Numbered from the stretch's first letter, positions 35,179 through 44,258 are shown. The stretch: 64,000 nucleotides of DNA from Gammaproteobacteria bacterium (GCA_026710545.1 JAPOQU010000013.1:1-64000), one strand, 5' to 3'. Notes: generated by a model from the letters alone, not told the origin. A program made the numbers and translations.

Positions 35179-35978
35179 ATGTCAGGCTCCAGTTCCGTAT
35201 TCACAATCAGCTTCCAGTCGGAAGCGCGGTGGCTGTCTGCACCCTCATGCCCCGGCGCCAACATAGTATATCCGCGAGCGTGTTCGTGAACGTAGGTCCG
35301 TATATTCTCTGCGACGGCGACCTGCTCGACCAGCTCCAGGATGTAACCGAGCCGCTGGACCCAGGTGACAGGCGCCGTTACCGCAACTGTTACTAATGCT
35401 GCCGGGTCGATCTCGCTGGCGAGTTCAGACAGGATTGTCGCAACCTGGTCCAGCCCACCGACATGTTCCGGGTAACCTGCAAGGTCAAGCGCCGTTGCTT
35501 CCGGTGTCGAAACGCGAAGTTCGCCCCGCTCTGTATTGAACAAGCGCACCGATATTTCCTCAATCTTATTTCTGGCGATGAATTTGACCCGCACTTTGCC
35601 GCAACGAATCGGTCTGCGGTTTCTCGCCAGGAAGACCTGGAATTCCTGCGGACGCTGGTGAGCCGCCCCGTAGTATTGCGCGGCGGTCAGCAGGCCCGCG
35701 TAATAGTTCAGTCCCTTGTACTCCATCAGGTCCGGAATGAACTGATGCGCAGGTAGACAGCCCAGGGAGCGGTATTCCGGTGGGATGATGACATAGAATC
35801 CGCGGAAGGGAGATGCAACCTGCCCCTGTTTGCCGAGCCGATTCAAGGCCAGCTTGCAGGCATCGGGTGAGACCTTCAGTGCTGCCCGCGCCTCTTCCGA
35901 GGTGAAGCTGTAATGCCCCTTCGATGCCAGCTGCGTGATGAGATCTTTGGCTGTAATGCGTTCAGAGTTCAATTTCAC
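35175..35978 (-). CDS. abiEi: AbiEi antitoxin / transcriptional repressor
   Basis: The 267-residue protein has an N-terminal winged helix (about 8-60, KGHYSFTSEEARAALKVSPD then LNRLGKQGQV) and a C-terminal antitoxin domain. Conserved blocks are RGFYVIIPPEYRSLGCLPA and HQFIPDLMEYKGLNYYAGLL, and a later STPEATALDLAGYPEHVGGLD. AbiEi proteins bind the promoter and repress the operon. Just upstream, AAGTATCAAAAAATGATAC is an inverted repeat that could be the operator (35985-36003). A decayed partial copy lies at 27371. Confidence 0.92.
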   Translation of the reverse strand: MKLNSERITAKDLITQLASKGHYSFTSEEARAALKVSPDACKLALNRLGKQGQVASPFRGFYVIIPPEYRSLGCLPAHQFIPDLMEYKGLNYYAGLLTAAQYYGAAHQRPQEFQVFLARNRRPIRCGKVRVKFIARNKIEEISVRLFNTERGELRVSTPEATALDLAGYPEHVGGLDQVATILSELASEIDPAALVTVAVTAPVTWVQRLGYILELVEQVAVAENIRTYVHEHARGYTMLAPGHEGADSHRASDWKLIVNTELEPDI

Positions 35979-35984
35979 TTTCTA

Positions 35985-36003
35985 AAAGTATCAAAAAATG
36001 ATA
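35985..36003. promoter_or_regulatory. Candidate AbiEi operator
   Basis: AAGTATCAAAAAATGATACA contains the dyad GTATCA/TGATAC with a six-base AT spacer, beginning six bases upstream of the abiEi start. AbiEi-type antitoxins repress their own promoters through inverted repeats. This is inference from position and symmetry. Confidence 0.4.
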
Positions 36004-36077
36004 CATTTTGCAAGTGAAATCGTTAAAAAACCAGAGCCATGGAACTCATTATTGAGTTCTCTTAAATTGAAACGGTA

Positions 36078-37145
36078 TTAATTTACCGGATAACGGTCGC
36101 GGATTAACGTCAGTATGCGGGCAGCGTCATCCGTTGCTTCCCATTCATCATCTTCATTAACCACGATCAGTTCGGTTTTGTTGCCCACCCCTGTCAGGCT
36201 GATCTGGTACGAAGCCTGCGCCGCTTCCCCGTCTTTCCAGAAGGCCAGTTTGGAGAAAAAGCCTTTCTTCTTATCGCGCATTTCGGCAGCGGTCACCTGG
36301 TAAAACCCCTTTGCCGCATCCCCGCCGGTTACCTGCAGCCCGCTGTTGCGCAAGGCGACCCCGGTATTTTTCCAGGCCTGTTCAAAGGCTTCCGGAATGG
36401 TCAGGTACATTTTACCCTCGCCGGCGTCAACCACCCGAACCTCCCGGCCCGAACCGGTGCGGGAGGCAGCGCCGGCAACCTCATTAGAGGCTACTGCAGG
36501 CGCGGGCGCGGGTTCGGCGACAGGTTTGCCGGCGTCAATGAACAGGCTGAGATCTGCAACCAGTTGCCGCTCCAGTCTCGCATCCTTGTCATGGTCAAGC
36601 CAGTCTGCGTTCTCATCAATCCGGGTCTGGCGCTGCTGGCTGATGATCAGCATGGTAACGTCCTGGCTATCGCCTTGTTCGGCAAAAATCTTGTATTTAT
36701 GACGATATTGCAAGCCGGTTTGCTCAGCTGCCTCGGACCAGCCTGTTTCCAGCACTCCCAGTTCCTCATCTTCCAGTTCGATGGGATAGTTTTTTGTCTC
36801 GAAAAATTCGAGCAGCGCCGGCCAGGCCAGGTATAACGGCATGGACAGGGATAACCATTGCTCGTCAGTATCCGTTGTCCCCATGGGCGCCTCTGTGCTC
36901 GCCGGTCCACGCGGGTTCCTGTATCTGGATAACGTAGCAGGCGCCTCGTTGGGAATATTCATGGAATCATTGATAGCATCCGCAGTCAGGTCGGGGGGGA
37001 TCTCCAGATCCGGCATGCTTTCACTTTTCTTGTATTCGGTTTTCTTATCAGGCAGTAGTTTCCCGACATCAGGCATATAAGCACAGGACGTCACGAAGCA
37101 TAAGCCGCTCACACCCAACACGAAATTTAAAATCGTTTTTTTCAT
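36078..37145 (-). CDS. bamC: Outer membrane assembly lipoprotein BamC
   Basis: The 355-residue lipoprotein has a type II signal with lipobox VTSC and lipidated Cys at residue 21. The unstructured N-terminal segment that binds BamD follows (YMPDVGKLLPDKKTEYKKS then MPDLEIPPDLT), with the family's PDLxxPPDL motif. Two helix-grip domains follow (about 100-205 and 245-355). A proline/alanine linker (about 208-222, KPVAEPAPAPAVAS) separates them. It begins 3 bases after the dapA stop, the conserved dapA-bamC order. The defence island ends just beyond its stop. Confidence 0.93.
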   Translation of the reverse strand: MKKTILNFVLGVSGLCFVTSCAYMPDVGKLLPDKKTEYKKSESMPDLEIPPDLTADAINDSMNIPNEAPATLSRYRNPRGPASTEAPMGTTDTDEQWLSLSMPLYLAWPALLEFFETKNYPIELEDEELGVLETGWSEAAEQTGLQYRHKYKIFAEQGDSQDVTMLIISQQRQTRIDENADWLDHDKDARLERQLVADLSLFIDAGKPVAEPAPAPAVASNEVAGAASRTGSGREVRVVDAGEGKMYLTIPEAFEQAWKNTGVALRNSGLQVTGGDAAKGFYQVTAAEMRDKKKGFFSKLAFWKDGEAAQASYQISLTGVGNKTELIVVNEDDEWEATDDAARILTLIRDRYPVN

Positions 37146-37148
37146 AAA

Positions 37149-38036
37149 TCACAATACCTCGGCTTGTTTCATTGCGGCTTCAACTTGCGGACAAAATTCT
37201 TCGGACAGCCAGGTCATAGGCAAACGGATGCCGTCTTCAATAAGACCCATGCGCGCGACAGCCCACTTGGCCGGAATCGGGTTCGACTCCAGGAACAGGG
37301 ACTGGTGCAATCCCAGCAGTTTTGCATCAAGCGCCTTCGCTGCCTCCCGCTGACCGGTGCGCGCCAGCCTGGTCAATTCATGCATGGCAGCCGGTGCGAC
37401 ATTGGCGGTCACGGAAATAACGCCGTCACCCCCCATAAGCATAAAATCACAAGCTGTTTCATCATCGCCGCTCAACAGCAAAAAATCATCACCGCAATCT
37501 TCCCGGATTGCCCTGACACGCGTCAAGTCGCCTGTCGCTTCCTTGACGCCGACGATATTATCAAGCTGTGCCAATGCGGATACGGTGCCGGGCAACATGT
37601 CGCAGGCAGTACGCCCGGGTACGTTGTACAGAATCTGCGGGATAGCCACGCGTTCGGCGACAACTTTGAAATGCTCATACAAACCCGCCTGGGTCGGTTT
37701 ATTGTAATACGGGGTTACCAGCAGGCAGGCATCGGCCCCTGCCTCCCTGGCGCAGTCCGTCAATTCAATGGCTTCAATAGTCGAATTTGCGCCCGTTCCG
37801 GCGATGACGGGGACGCGCTTGTTGACTATTTGCACAACCCGCCTGATGACCTCACAGTGCTCCGCCGTCATCAGGGTAGCGGATTCGCCGGTGGTGCCGA
37901 CGGCTACGATACCGTCAGACTTGTTCTCGATATGGTATTCAAGCACCCTCTCCAGTCCTTCCAGGTCTACCTGCGTATCCGGCCCGGCCCCGCTCTTCAT
38001 GGGGGTGACAACGGCAACAAGGCTACCTGTAAACAT
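37149..38036 (-). CDS. dapA: 4-hydroxy-tetrahydrodipicolinate synthase
   Basis: DapA condenses pyruvate with aspartate semialdehyde in lysine and diaminopimelate synthesis. The ATG at 38036 (MFTGSLVAVVTPM) gives 295 residues and aligns with the E. coli start. A TTG at 38054 would add six residues. Marks are VAVGTTGESATL, the Tyr in ILYNVPGRTACD and the Schiff-base Lys in IVGVKEATGDLTR. bamC follows by 3 bases; gcvR is divergent 238 bases away. No leader, riboswitch or attenuator was recognised in that 238-base gap. Confidence 0.96.
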   Translation of the reverse strand: MFTGSLVAVVTPMKSGAGPDTQVDLEGLERVLEYHIENKSDGIVAVGTTGESATLMTAEHCEVIRRVVQIVNKRVPVIAGTGANSTIEAIELTDCAREAGADACLLVTPYYNKPTQAGLYEHFKVVAERVAIPQILYNVPGRTACDMLPGTVSALAQLDNIVGVKEATGDLTRVRAIREDCGDDFLLLSGDDETACDFMLMGGDGVISVTANVAPAAMHELTRLARTGQREAAKALDAKLLGLHQSLFLESNPIPAKWAVARMGLIEDGIRLPMTWLSEEFCPQVEAAMKQAEVL

Positions 38037-38274
38037 ATCGCTCGTATTCTGCAAGGTGAAAACAAATCCGATGTATCAAATGCACACCTGTCGTTCCCCT
38101 GCTGGCACAACGTCACATATTGCGTATAATGAGGGGAAGTAAGTCCATTGTAGTATAATAAAACGAGTATGGTACTTGTCCGACCCGCTAAAGACAAGAT
38201 AATCAGGAAACTGTTTATTACGCGGGATCCGTTTTAAACACCGGCTTTTTGGACCCCTCACCCGGACCACATTA

Positions 38275-38802
38275 ATGATACAGTTTCTTGCCCTCACCGT
38301 TATCGGCAAACACGATCCCGCCCTGTCCGAACGGCTGACCGGCGCCATATCGGAATGCGGCTGCAATATCCGGGAAAGCCGGATAACCATCCTGGGCCAG
38401 GAATTTTCCATGCTGTTGCTCCTCTCCGGAAACTGGAATGCCGTTGTAAAGGTTGAAGATGCCCTGAACAGGCTGGGAAAAGAGCTGGATTTATCGATCA
38501 ACATGCGCCGGACCGAATTAAACAAGTCGCAAAAAAACCTGATGCCGTACGCCATAGACGTCGTATGCAGCGACCGTATCGGCGTGGTAAACCGCATCAC
38601 CCGCTTTATCCTGGATAACGGCATTCAAATCCGGGACTTGTACACAACCACTTACGAGGCATCTCACACCGGTACCGAGATGTTTTCCCTGCACCTGACC
38701 ATCCACGTCCCGGTGGAAATTTCCATTTCGTCGCTGCGCAACGACTTCCTGGAATTCTGCGACCAGTTGAACCTGGATGCGATCATCGAACCGGTAAAAT
38801 AA
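38275..38802 (+). CDS. gcvR: GcvR-like double-ACT regulatory protein
   Basis: The 175-residue protein consists of two ACT domains, about 3-80 (LALTVIGKHDPALSERLTGA) and about 90-165 (DVVCSDRIGVVNRITRFILD). In E. coli GcvR antagonises GcvA and represses the glycine cleavage operon when glycine is low. Here it lies between dapA and bcp, the usual gammaproteobacterial position. The ATG at 38275 has no strong ribosome site (ACCACATTA). No gcv gene is in the window, so the role rests on family and position. Confidence 0.88.
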   Translation: MIQFLALTVIGKHDPALSERLTGAISECGCNIRESRITILGQEFSMLLLLSGNWNAVVKVEDALNRLGKELDLSINMRRTELNKSQKNLMPYAIDVVCSDRIGVVNRITRFILDNGIQIRDLYTTTYEASHTGTEMFSLHLTIHVPVEISISSLRNDFLEFCDQLNLDAIIEPVK

Positions 38803-38848
38803 GGATATTTACTCTGACCCCAAATCTCACAACCCTGGATATCACTGA

Positions 38849-39316
38849 ATGACTACTGTAAACACGGGCGCCACGGTGCCGGACTTTGAGTTGCCGGCTA
38901 CGGGTGACAAAACCATCAAATTAACCGACCTGAAGGGAAACAACGTGGTCCTGTACTTCTACCCCAAAGACAGCACGCCGGGTTGCACCCTGGAAGGTCA
39001 GGACTTCCGCGACAATATCGAAGAATTCAACTCGCGCGGGACGATCATCCTCGGCGTTTCCAGGGACAGTATAAAATCCCATGAAAAATTCAAAACAAAC
39101 CAGTCGTTCCCTTTCGATCTGCTGTCCGACCGGGATGAACTGCTATGCAGGCTGTTCGACGTCATCAAGGAAAAAAACATGTACGGCAAAAAGGTGATGG
39201 GGATCGAACGCAGCACGTTCCTGATTGACGCGTCCGGCACGCTGCGCAGGGAGTGGCGCAAGGTCAAGGTAAAAGGCCACGTGAACGAAGTACTGGAGGC
39301 GGTTAAAACTCTCTGA
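38849..39316 (+). CDS. bcp: Thiol peroxidase, Bcp/PrxQ type
   Basis: The 155-residue peroxiredoxin reduces H2O2 and organic peroxides. The peroxidatic cysteine is C46 in DSTPGCTLEGQDFRD. The resolving cysteine that E. coli Bcp has five residues later is absent (Q51 stands there), so this is a 1-Cys or atypical member that needs an external thiol partner. GVSRDSIKSHEKF and the C-terminal FLIDASGTLRREWRKVK are family typical. A TGACCCC half-repeat lies just before the start (38813-38827), 46 bases after gcvR. Confidence 0.93.
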   Translation: MTTVNTGATVPDFELPATGDKTIKLTDLKGNNVVLYFYPKDSTPGCTLEGQDFRDNIEEFNSRGTIILGVSRDSIKSHEKFKTNQSFPFDLLSDRDELLCRLFDVIKEKNMYGKKVMGIERSTFLIDASGTLRREWRKVKVKGHVNEVLEAVKTL

Positions 39317-39354
39317 CGGCCGGAGCCGCCCCCGTTATCCGCCGGAACGGCGCG

Positions 39355-39439
39355 GATATTTGGGGTCAGAGCAAAAATAATCACCCGTGAAAAACACCGG
39401 TTTGTCTTCAGAATAATTTTTGCTCTGACCCCAAATATC
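39355..39439. terminator. 24-bp perfect stem hairpin between bcp and perM
   Basis: GATATTTGGGGTCAGAGCAA plus AAAT pairs exactly with its complement at 39416-39439, around a loop of about 37 bases. It separates two convergent genes and ends inside the last two bases of the perM stop. The TGACCCC core links it to the hairpins at 4115 and 11117. Single half copies stand at 38813 and 40588. A bidirectional terminator role is plausible. Confidence 0.6.
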
Positions 39440-40511
39440 AGGCACCTGCTTCAGGCAACTGCTCCTCGCTGGTGGGCCAGACATTGATCAAGGCCTTGAC
39501 CAGGGTAGCCAGCGGAATGGCGAAGAACACGCCCCAGAACCCCCATAACCCGCCAAATACCAGTATGGCGACGATGATCGCTACCGGATGCAGGTTGACC
39601 ACGTCCGAAAACAGGATGGGCACCAGCACGTTGCCGTCCAGGAACTGCAGGATGAAATAGGCAACGACCAGCCAGATGAAGACCGGATCGAAACCCCACT
39701 GGAAATAAGCCACCAGGGCGACAGGCAAGGTCACCACGGCGGCGCCGATATAGGGGATCAATACGGACAGGCCCACGGTAATGGAGAGCAGGGAAGCGTA
39801 ATTCAATCCGAACAGAGAGAAAACGATGTACGAGGTCACCCCGACGATGGCTATCTCATAGACCTTGCCGCGTATGTAATTGCCGAATTGCGCGTCCATC
39901 TCCAGCCACAGGTGGCCGACCAGGGTGCGGTCACTGGGCAGGAAGCGGCTCAGCCAGCCCAGGACCAGGTCCTTGTCCTTCAGCAAAAAGAAAATCATCA
40001 AGGGCACCAGGATCAGGTAAATGAGAACAGTGATGATGGCAGGAATCGACGCCACCGAAACGGACACGACACCCTGTCCGAAATCACTGGCGCCGCGCCG
40101 CAGGGCAAGGCCTATCTCGTTAACCAGTTCGGCGGAAATGATGTCGGGATATTGTTCCGGCAGGTGCAGCAACAGTTCCTGCCCGCGGCTCAGCATGCCT
40201 GGAAATTCCTGGACAAACTGGCTTGCCTGCCCGGACAGGATCGGCAACAGGCCGATCACGATGAAACCCATAACCAGGATAAACAACAGGAATACCAGCG
40301 AGACGGCCGTTAATCTCGGCACCTGTCTGGCGGTCAGTTTCACAATCGGCCCTTCCAGCATGTAGGCGATCACAACCGCTGCGAGCAACGGCGTCAGCAT
40401 GCCGCCCATAAAATAGAAAACGACAAAAGCGGCAGCCAGGAGAATTACCAGCACGGCAGCCTGGGGATGGGTAAAATAGCGCCGGTACCAATCGTTTATA
40501 AAGTCGAACAT
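39438..40511 (-). CDS. perM: AI-2E family transporter (PerM-like)
   Basis: The 357-residue inner-membrane protein has about eight hydrophobic segments, beginning AVLVILLAAAFVVFYFMGGM. The AI-2E signature region is SVLIPYIGAAVVTLPVALVA near residue 240, followed by LQFLDGNVLVPILFSDVVNLHPVAII. Members include TqsA (AI-2 export) and Na+/H+ antiporters, so the substrate is open. The order bcp-perM is common in gammaproteobacteria. The upstream gap 40512-40737 (226 bases) holds a TGACCCCAAATATCC half-repeat at 40588 and no gene. Confidence 0.88.
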   Translation of the reverse strand: MFDFINDWYRRYFTHPQAAVLVILLAAAFVVFYFMGGMLTPLLAAVVIAYMLEGPIVKLTARQVPRLTAVSLVFLLFILVMGFIVIGLLPILSGQASQFVQEFPGMLSRGQELLLHLPEQYPDIISAELVNEIGLALRRGASDFGQGVVSVSVASIPAIITVLIYLILVPLMIFFLLKDKDLVLGWLSRFLPSDRTLVGHLWLEMDAQFGNYIRGKVYEIAIVGVTSYIVFSLFGLNYASLLSITVGLSVLIPYIGAAVVTLPVALVAYFQWGFDPVFIWLVVAYFILQFLDGNVLVPILFSDVVNLHPVAIIVAILVFGGLWGFWGVFFAIPLATLVKALINVWPTSEEQLPEAGA

Positions 40512-40737
40512 GTGTTTACCTAGTCACCGGCCAATCGCAGATATTTGATCTGAGTGTTACCGGCTTATTTTGTGTATTTTTACACTGACCCCAAATATCC
40601 GGTAACCATCAACGTCTGCATGATAACGTCAAACAAGGTAATAGACCAGACGGGTATGGCTGTTTTATGTATGATGTTTTTCCGACCTGAGACAATTCGC
40701 TGCTGATGCACAATCCTCTCCCCCGCCCGATCCGACC

Positions 40738-41796
40738 ATGGAACCAGACACACTTGCAGCCGCGATAAAGACCTGGGGAACGGAAATCGGCTTCCAGCAG
40801 GTAGGCATTACCGGCATCGACCTTGCGGAAGACGAACACCACCTGCTCGACTGGCTCGACCGGGGGATGCACGGGGAGATGGCTTACATGGAGCGCCACG
40901 GCAGCAAACGTTCCCGGCCCGAGCGCCTGCGGCCGGGTACCCTGCGGGTTATTTCCGCGCGCATGGACTACCTGCCTGCCAAGGCAACACCTGCCCAGTC
41001 AGTGCTGGACGGCAAGGAGATGGCTTATGTGTCGCGCTATGCGCTGGGCCGGGATTACCACAAGGTGATGCGTTCGCGGCTGAAAAAACTGGCGCGCCGG
41101 GTTGAAGCGGCCATCGGTCCCTTCGGCTACCGGGTTTTTACCGACACCGCGCCGGTGCTGGAGAAGGCGCTGGCGCGCAACGCCGGGCTGGGCTGGATCG
41201 GGAAACACAGCAACCTGCTGCACACCGAGGCCGGATCATGGTTTTTTATCGGCGAGATATACACCGACCTGCCCCTGCCCGTGGACGAAAAGTTTGCCGG
41301 GGAACACTGCGGCGCCTGCCAGGCGTGTATCGACGTCTGCCCGACCCGCGCCATCGTCGCGCCTTACCAGGTCGATGCCCGGCGCTGTATCTCCTACCTG
41401 ACTATTGAATACCGCGGCGTCATACCCGAGGAGTTCCGCACTGCAATGGGCAACCGCATCTACGGTTGTGACGACTGCCAACTGGTCTGCCCCTGGAACA
41501 GGTTCGCACAGAATTCCACTGAGCCGGACTACCTCCCGCGCCAGCGGCTGGATTCGGTCACACTGGTCGAGTGTTTCCTCTGGAGTGAAAGCGACTTCAA
41601 CGATAAAACGGAGGGCAGCGCCATCCGGCGTATCGGCTACGAATGCTGGTTACGCAATGTTGCCGTCGCCCTGGGTAACGCACCCGGTTCAGCAGCGGTC
41701 ATCGATGCCCTGAATTCTCGCAAGGACCATCCCTCGGCCCTGGTGCGGGAACACGTAAACTGGGCCCTGGCACAGCACCGGGAAACGCTCAGGTAG
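40738..41796 (+). CDS. queG: Epoxyqueuosine reductase
   Basis: QueG removes the epoxide oxygen from epoxyqueuosine in tRNA, the last step of queuosine synthesis, with cobalamin and two [4Fe-4S] clusters. The 352 residues match. The ferredoxin-like motifs are CGACQACIDVCPTRAI (near 190) and CDDCQLVCPWNRFA (near 245), with RRCISYLTIEYRG between them. KATPAQSVLDGKEMAYVSRY and the cobalamin-side NAGLGWIGKH are typical. The C-terminal HEAT-like repeat is present. The last 8 bases overlap the convergent methyltransferase gene. Confidence 0.96.
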   Translation: MEPDTLAAAIKTWGTEIGFQQVGITGIDLAEDEHHLLDWLDRGMHGEMAYMERHGSKRSRPERLRPGTLRVISARMDYLPAKATPAQSVLDGKEMAYVSRYALGRDYHKVMRSRLKKLARRVEAAIGPFGYRVFTDTAPVLEKALARNAGLGWIGKHSNLLHTEAGSWFFIGEIYTDLPLPVDEKFAGEHCGACQACIDVCPTRAIVAPYQVDARRCISYLTIEYRGVIPEEFRTAMGNRIYGCDDCQLVCPWNRFAQNSTEPDYLPRQRLDSVTLVECFLWSESDFNDKTEGSAIRRIGYECWLRNVAVALGNAPGSAAVIDALNSRKDHPSALVREHVNWALAQHRETLR

Positions 41797-42703
41797 AACA
41801 GCCGGGCACGTCTGCGGCGTACGCCGATATTCTTGTTTCGGCCAACCCGGCGTATTCGGGGTCGATTTCGTAGGCCACGTAATCCCTGCGATCCTTCAAG
41901 GCAGCAAGGCAAACCGTCCCGCTGCCGGCGAACGGGTCGAGAACCACGTCACCCCTGAATGAATATAACTGGATTAACCGGTGCGGCAACTCTTCCGGAA
42001 AAGGCGCGGGATGGCCTATTTTATTTGCCGACACCGCCGGGAAATCCCACACGCTCCGGGTCCACTCGAGGAATGCGTCCCGCTCTATGGTGCTCTCCCG
42101 GCCGGCTTTGTCCCTGGAAAACGACCCTTTGGAAAACACCAGGATATACTCATGGACATCCCGCAATACCGGGTTAGCCGCGGATTGCCAACTACCCCAG
42201 GCGGTGGATGAACCGGCGCTGGACCCCTTGTTCCAGATTATTTCACCGCGCATCAGGTAACCGATGGCAGTCATCGCTTCCATGATATGGCCGTGCAGCG
42301 GGATGTAAGGCTTACGCCCGAGATTCGCCACGTTGATACAGGCGCGCCCGCCGGGAACCAGGACCCGGTATGTCTCTTTCCAGACCGCGCCAAGCAGGTC
42401 CAGGTATTCGTCGAGGCTCAAATCATCGTCGTATTCCTTGGCGGCATTATATGGCGGCGAAGTGATCATCAGGTGGACACTGTTGTCAGGCAGTTCCGCC
42501 ATGTGTTCGCTTGATTTGCAGAAAATCCTGTTTATATACGCCGGCGGGATTTCATTTTCTTCATAGTCTCCCGTATCCTCCCTGCCCTGGCCCTCGTACA
42601 TCCTGGTATTGTAAAACGCGGAAGCATCATGGCTGCTTCTCCCGGGCGCGCCGAATGCGCTCGTCGCCGTTCCCTGTTTGCGTTTCCGGGGCCGGGTCAC
42701 CAT
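41789..42703 (-). CDS. Orphan DNA methyltransferase (beta-class, N4-cytosine or N6-adenine)
   Basis: The 304-residue enzyme has the catalytic motif TSPPYN at residues 81-86, ahead of the AdoMet motif I DPFAGSGTV near 260, which is the beta-class order. The target-recognition region is between them. The S/T-PPY form is often N4-cytosine but also occurs in N6-adenine enzymes. The ATG at 42703 follows the cyclase stop by one base; a TTG at 42721 and an ATG at 42601 region are alternatives. No restriction enzyme gene is adjacent, so it is an orphan that may modify, protect or regulate. The recognition site cannot be read. Confidence 0.88.
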   Translation of the reverse strand: MVTRPRKRKQGTATSAFGAPGRSSHDASAFYNTRMYEGQGREDTGDYEENEIPPAYINRIFCKSSEHMAELPDNSVHLMITSPPYNAAKEYDDDLSLDEYLDLLGAVWKETYRVLVPGGRACINVANLGRKPYIPLHGHIMEAMTAIGYLMRGEIIWNKGSSAGSSTAWGSWQSAANPVLRDVHEYILVFSKGSFSRDKAGRESTIERDAFLEWTRSVWDFPAVSANKIGHPAPFPEELPHRLIQLYSFRGDVVLDPFAGSGTVCLAALKDRRDYVAYEIDPEYAGLAETRISAYAADVPGCST

Positions 42704-42704
42704 C

Positions 42705-43481
42705 TCATTCCATAAACGCAAATATTCTCGCCTGGGCCTGGGAGCCGTCCTTCACCGGCAGCACGCCGATCACGGCAACTGCGCCCCTGACGGGCAGATC
42801 ATCCAGGTTGTTCATGTTTTCGACCTGGAATTTTCCTGCGCCAAGCATAAGCCTGTGCACGGGAAAACTTAAATCGTTACCCGGGTCCAGACTCAGGGTA
42901 TCTATGCCTATCCCGGCGACGTCCCGCTCCACCAGCAACTGCGCGGCCGCGACGGAAAACCCGGGGAAATGCAGCACGCCTGCCTCGTCCTGGTTGACAT
43001 AGGCCTGCGGGTCGTGAAACTTTTTGTGCCAGCCCGTGTTCATGACTACCAGGCCTCCCGGCATGATGCGGCCGTTACGCTCCTCCCAGGACAGGACGTC
43101 AGCGACGGATAATTGGTAGTCAGGCTCCAGGGCGGCCTTGTCCTGAACCCCGATGACTGCAACGGGGAGCACCAGGTCATCCAGGCCCAGTTCGTTAACG
43201 GAGGCTCCGCCTTCGATGAAGTGCGCCGGGGCATCGATATGGGTGCCGATATTTTCCCAGAGGAAAAACCGGTGCATCCGGTATCCCTTGTCATAGTCCG
43301 CCAGCCGCTCAATCACAAACGGCGCGGTCCCCGGCCAGAACGGCATGTCCTCATGCAGGGCATGGGTCAGGTCGACCACCTGCCGCGCGTCAAAAGGATG
43401 TGCCAGGTCAGCGGGTTGAACGCCGGCAGACAGGCAAAAATACAGGAGGCAGGCGCCGGGCAGCTGAAGCTTGTTATTCAT
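42705..43481 (-). CDS. Exported cyclase-family (kynurenine formamidase-like) metal hydrolase
   Basis: The ATG at 43481 has GGAGGGG five bases upstream and gives 258 residues with a signal peptide (about 5-20, QLPGACLLYFCLSAGVQPA). The cyclase motif HxGTHxDAPxHF is seen as NIGTHIDAPAHF, which binds Mn or Zn. A second site is GIGIDTLSLDPG. Family members act on N-formylkynurenine, isatin and other cyclic amides. The substrate here is unknown. It is followed within one base by a DNA methyltransferase gene, an unexpected partner. The class II aldolase is divergent 82 bases away. Confidence 0.85.
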   Translation of the reverse strand: MNNKLQLPGACLLYFCLSAGVQPADLAHPFDARQVVDLTHALHEDMPFWPGTAPFVIERLADYDKGYRMHRFFLWENIGTHIDAPAHFIEGGASVNELGLDDLVLPVAVIGVQDKAALEPDYQLSVADVLSWEERNGRIMPGGLVVMNTGWHKKFHDPQAYVNQDEAGVLHFPGFSVAAAQLLVERDVAGIGIDTLSLDPGNDLSFPVHRLMLGAGKFQVENMNNLDDLPVRGAVAVIGVLPVKDGSQAQARIFAFME

Positions 43482-43563
43482 GTCCCCTCCATCAGTTGCT
43501 GTCATGTGGTTTCGATCAATGCGTTAAAGGGAAACTTTGATACGGATCATATATTATTCGCCC

Positions 43564-44202
43564 ATGGATCATACAAGTTTACGGGAAGCGATTATAGGCG
43601 CCGCGCGCGCACTGCAAAAAAACCGGCTTGGCACAGGCACCGCCGGCAACGTCAGCGCCAGGGTCGCGCAAGGTTACCTGATAACGCCGACGGGAATGGA
43701 TTACGAGGCGCTGGCGCCCGCGGATATCGTCAGCATGGACCTGCGCGGCAGGCGCGCCGAAGGGGACCTGAAACCCTCAAGTGAATGGCGCTTTCACCAG
43801 GACATCTATGCACAACGGCCCGATACACACGCCATCGTCCACACCCATTCGCCCTATGCCACTGCATTGGCCTGTACCCGCCAGGACCTGCCTGCGTTTC
43901 ACTACATGGTCGCGGGCGCGGGCGGCGCTTCCATTCGTTGTGCCGGGTACGCCACCTACGGTACCCAGGAATTGTCCGACCACGCACTGGCGGCGCTGGC
44001 GGGCCGCCAGGCCTGCCTGCTGGCCAACCACGGCGTCATCGCACTGGGCAAGGACGTGGGCGCCGCCTTCAAGATGGCGCAACTCGTTGAGGAACTGGCC
44101 AGGCAATACCTGTTAAGCCGCATGCTGGGGTCTCCCGTGCTGCTGGACGAGGCTGAAATGGACGTCAACCTGGAAAAATTCAGGGATTATGGCAAACATT
44201 GA
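43564..44202 (+). CDS. Class II aldolase/adducin family protein
   Basis: The ATG at 43564 (MDHTSLREAI) gives 212 residues; an ATG at 43537 adds nine. The zinc site is HTHSPYATAL (near 93-95) with the later ANHGVIALGKD histidine. The N-terminal GTGTAGNVSAR and PTGMDYEAL bind the phosphate of L-fuculose phosphate or similar substrates. The catalytic Glu region is PSSEWRFHQDIY. FucA, RhaD, MtnB and ribulose phosphate epimerases share this fold. Context (TauE exporter 56 bases downstream) does not fix the substrate. Confidence 0.85.
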   Translation: MDHTSLREAIIGAARALQKNRLGTGTAGNVSARVAQGYLITPTGMDYEALAPADIVSMDLRGRRAEGDLKPSSEWRFHQDIYAQRPDTHAIVHTHSPYATALACTRQDLPAFHYMVAGAGGASIRCAGYATYGTQELSDHALAALAGRQACLLANHGVIALGKDVGAAFKMAQLVEELARQYLLSRMLGSPVLLDEAEMDVNLEKFRDYGKH

Positions 44203-44221
44203 TTTTTAAAGAACAAAATCT

Positions 44222-44248
44222 AATCTGCGTTAATCTGCGTAATCTGCG
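44222..44248. repeat. Tandem AATCTGCGT short repeats
   Basis: AATCTGCGT occurs three times nearly head to tail between the aldolase and TauE genes (spacing 10 then 9 bases). Such AATCTGCG strings are found between genes in many bacterial genomes. No function is known to me. Confidence 0.7.
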
Positions 44249-44258
44249 AATAAAATAG

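Noticed and set aside
39588-40313. Gln/Asp-rich open frame opposite perM
   Set aside because: Its Gln/Asp/His-rich composition is what antisense reading of membrane-protein codons produces; perM is well supported.
41789-42703. Restriction-modification system
   Set aside because: Neighbours are queG and a secreted cyclase; no endonuclease gene is present within reach.
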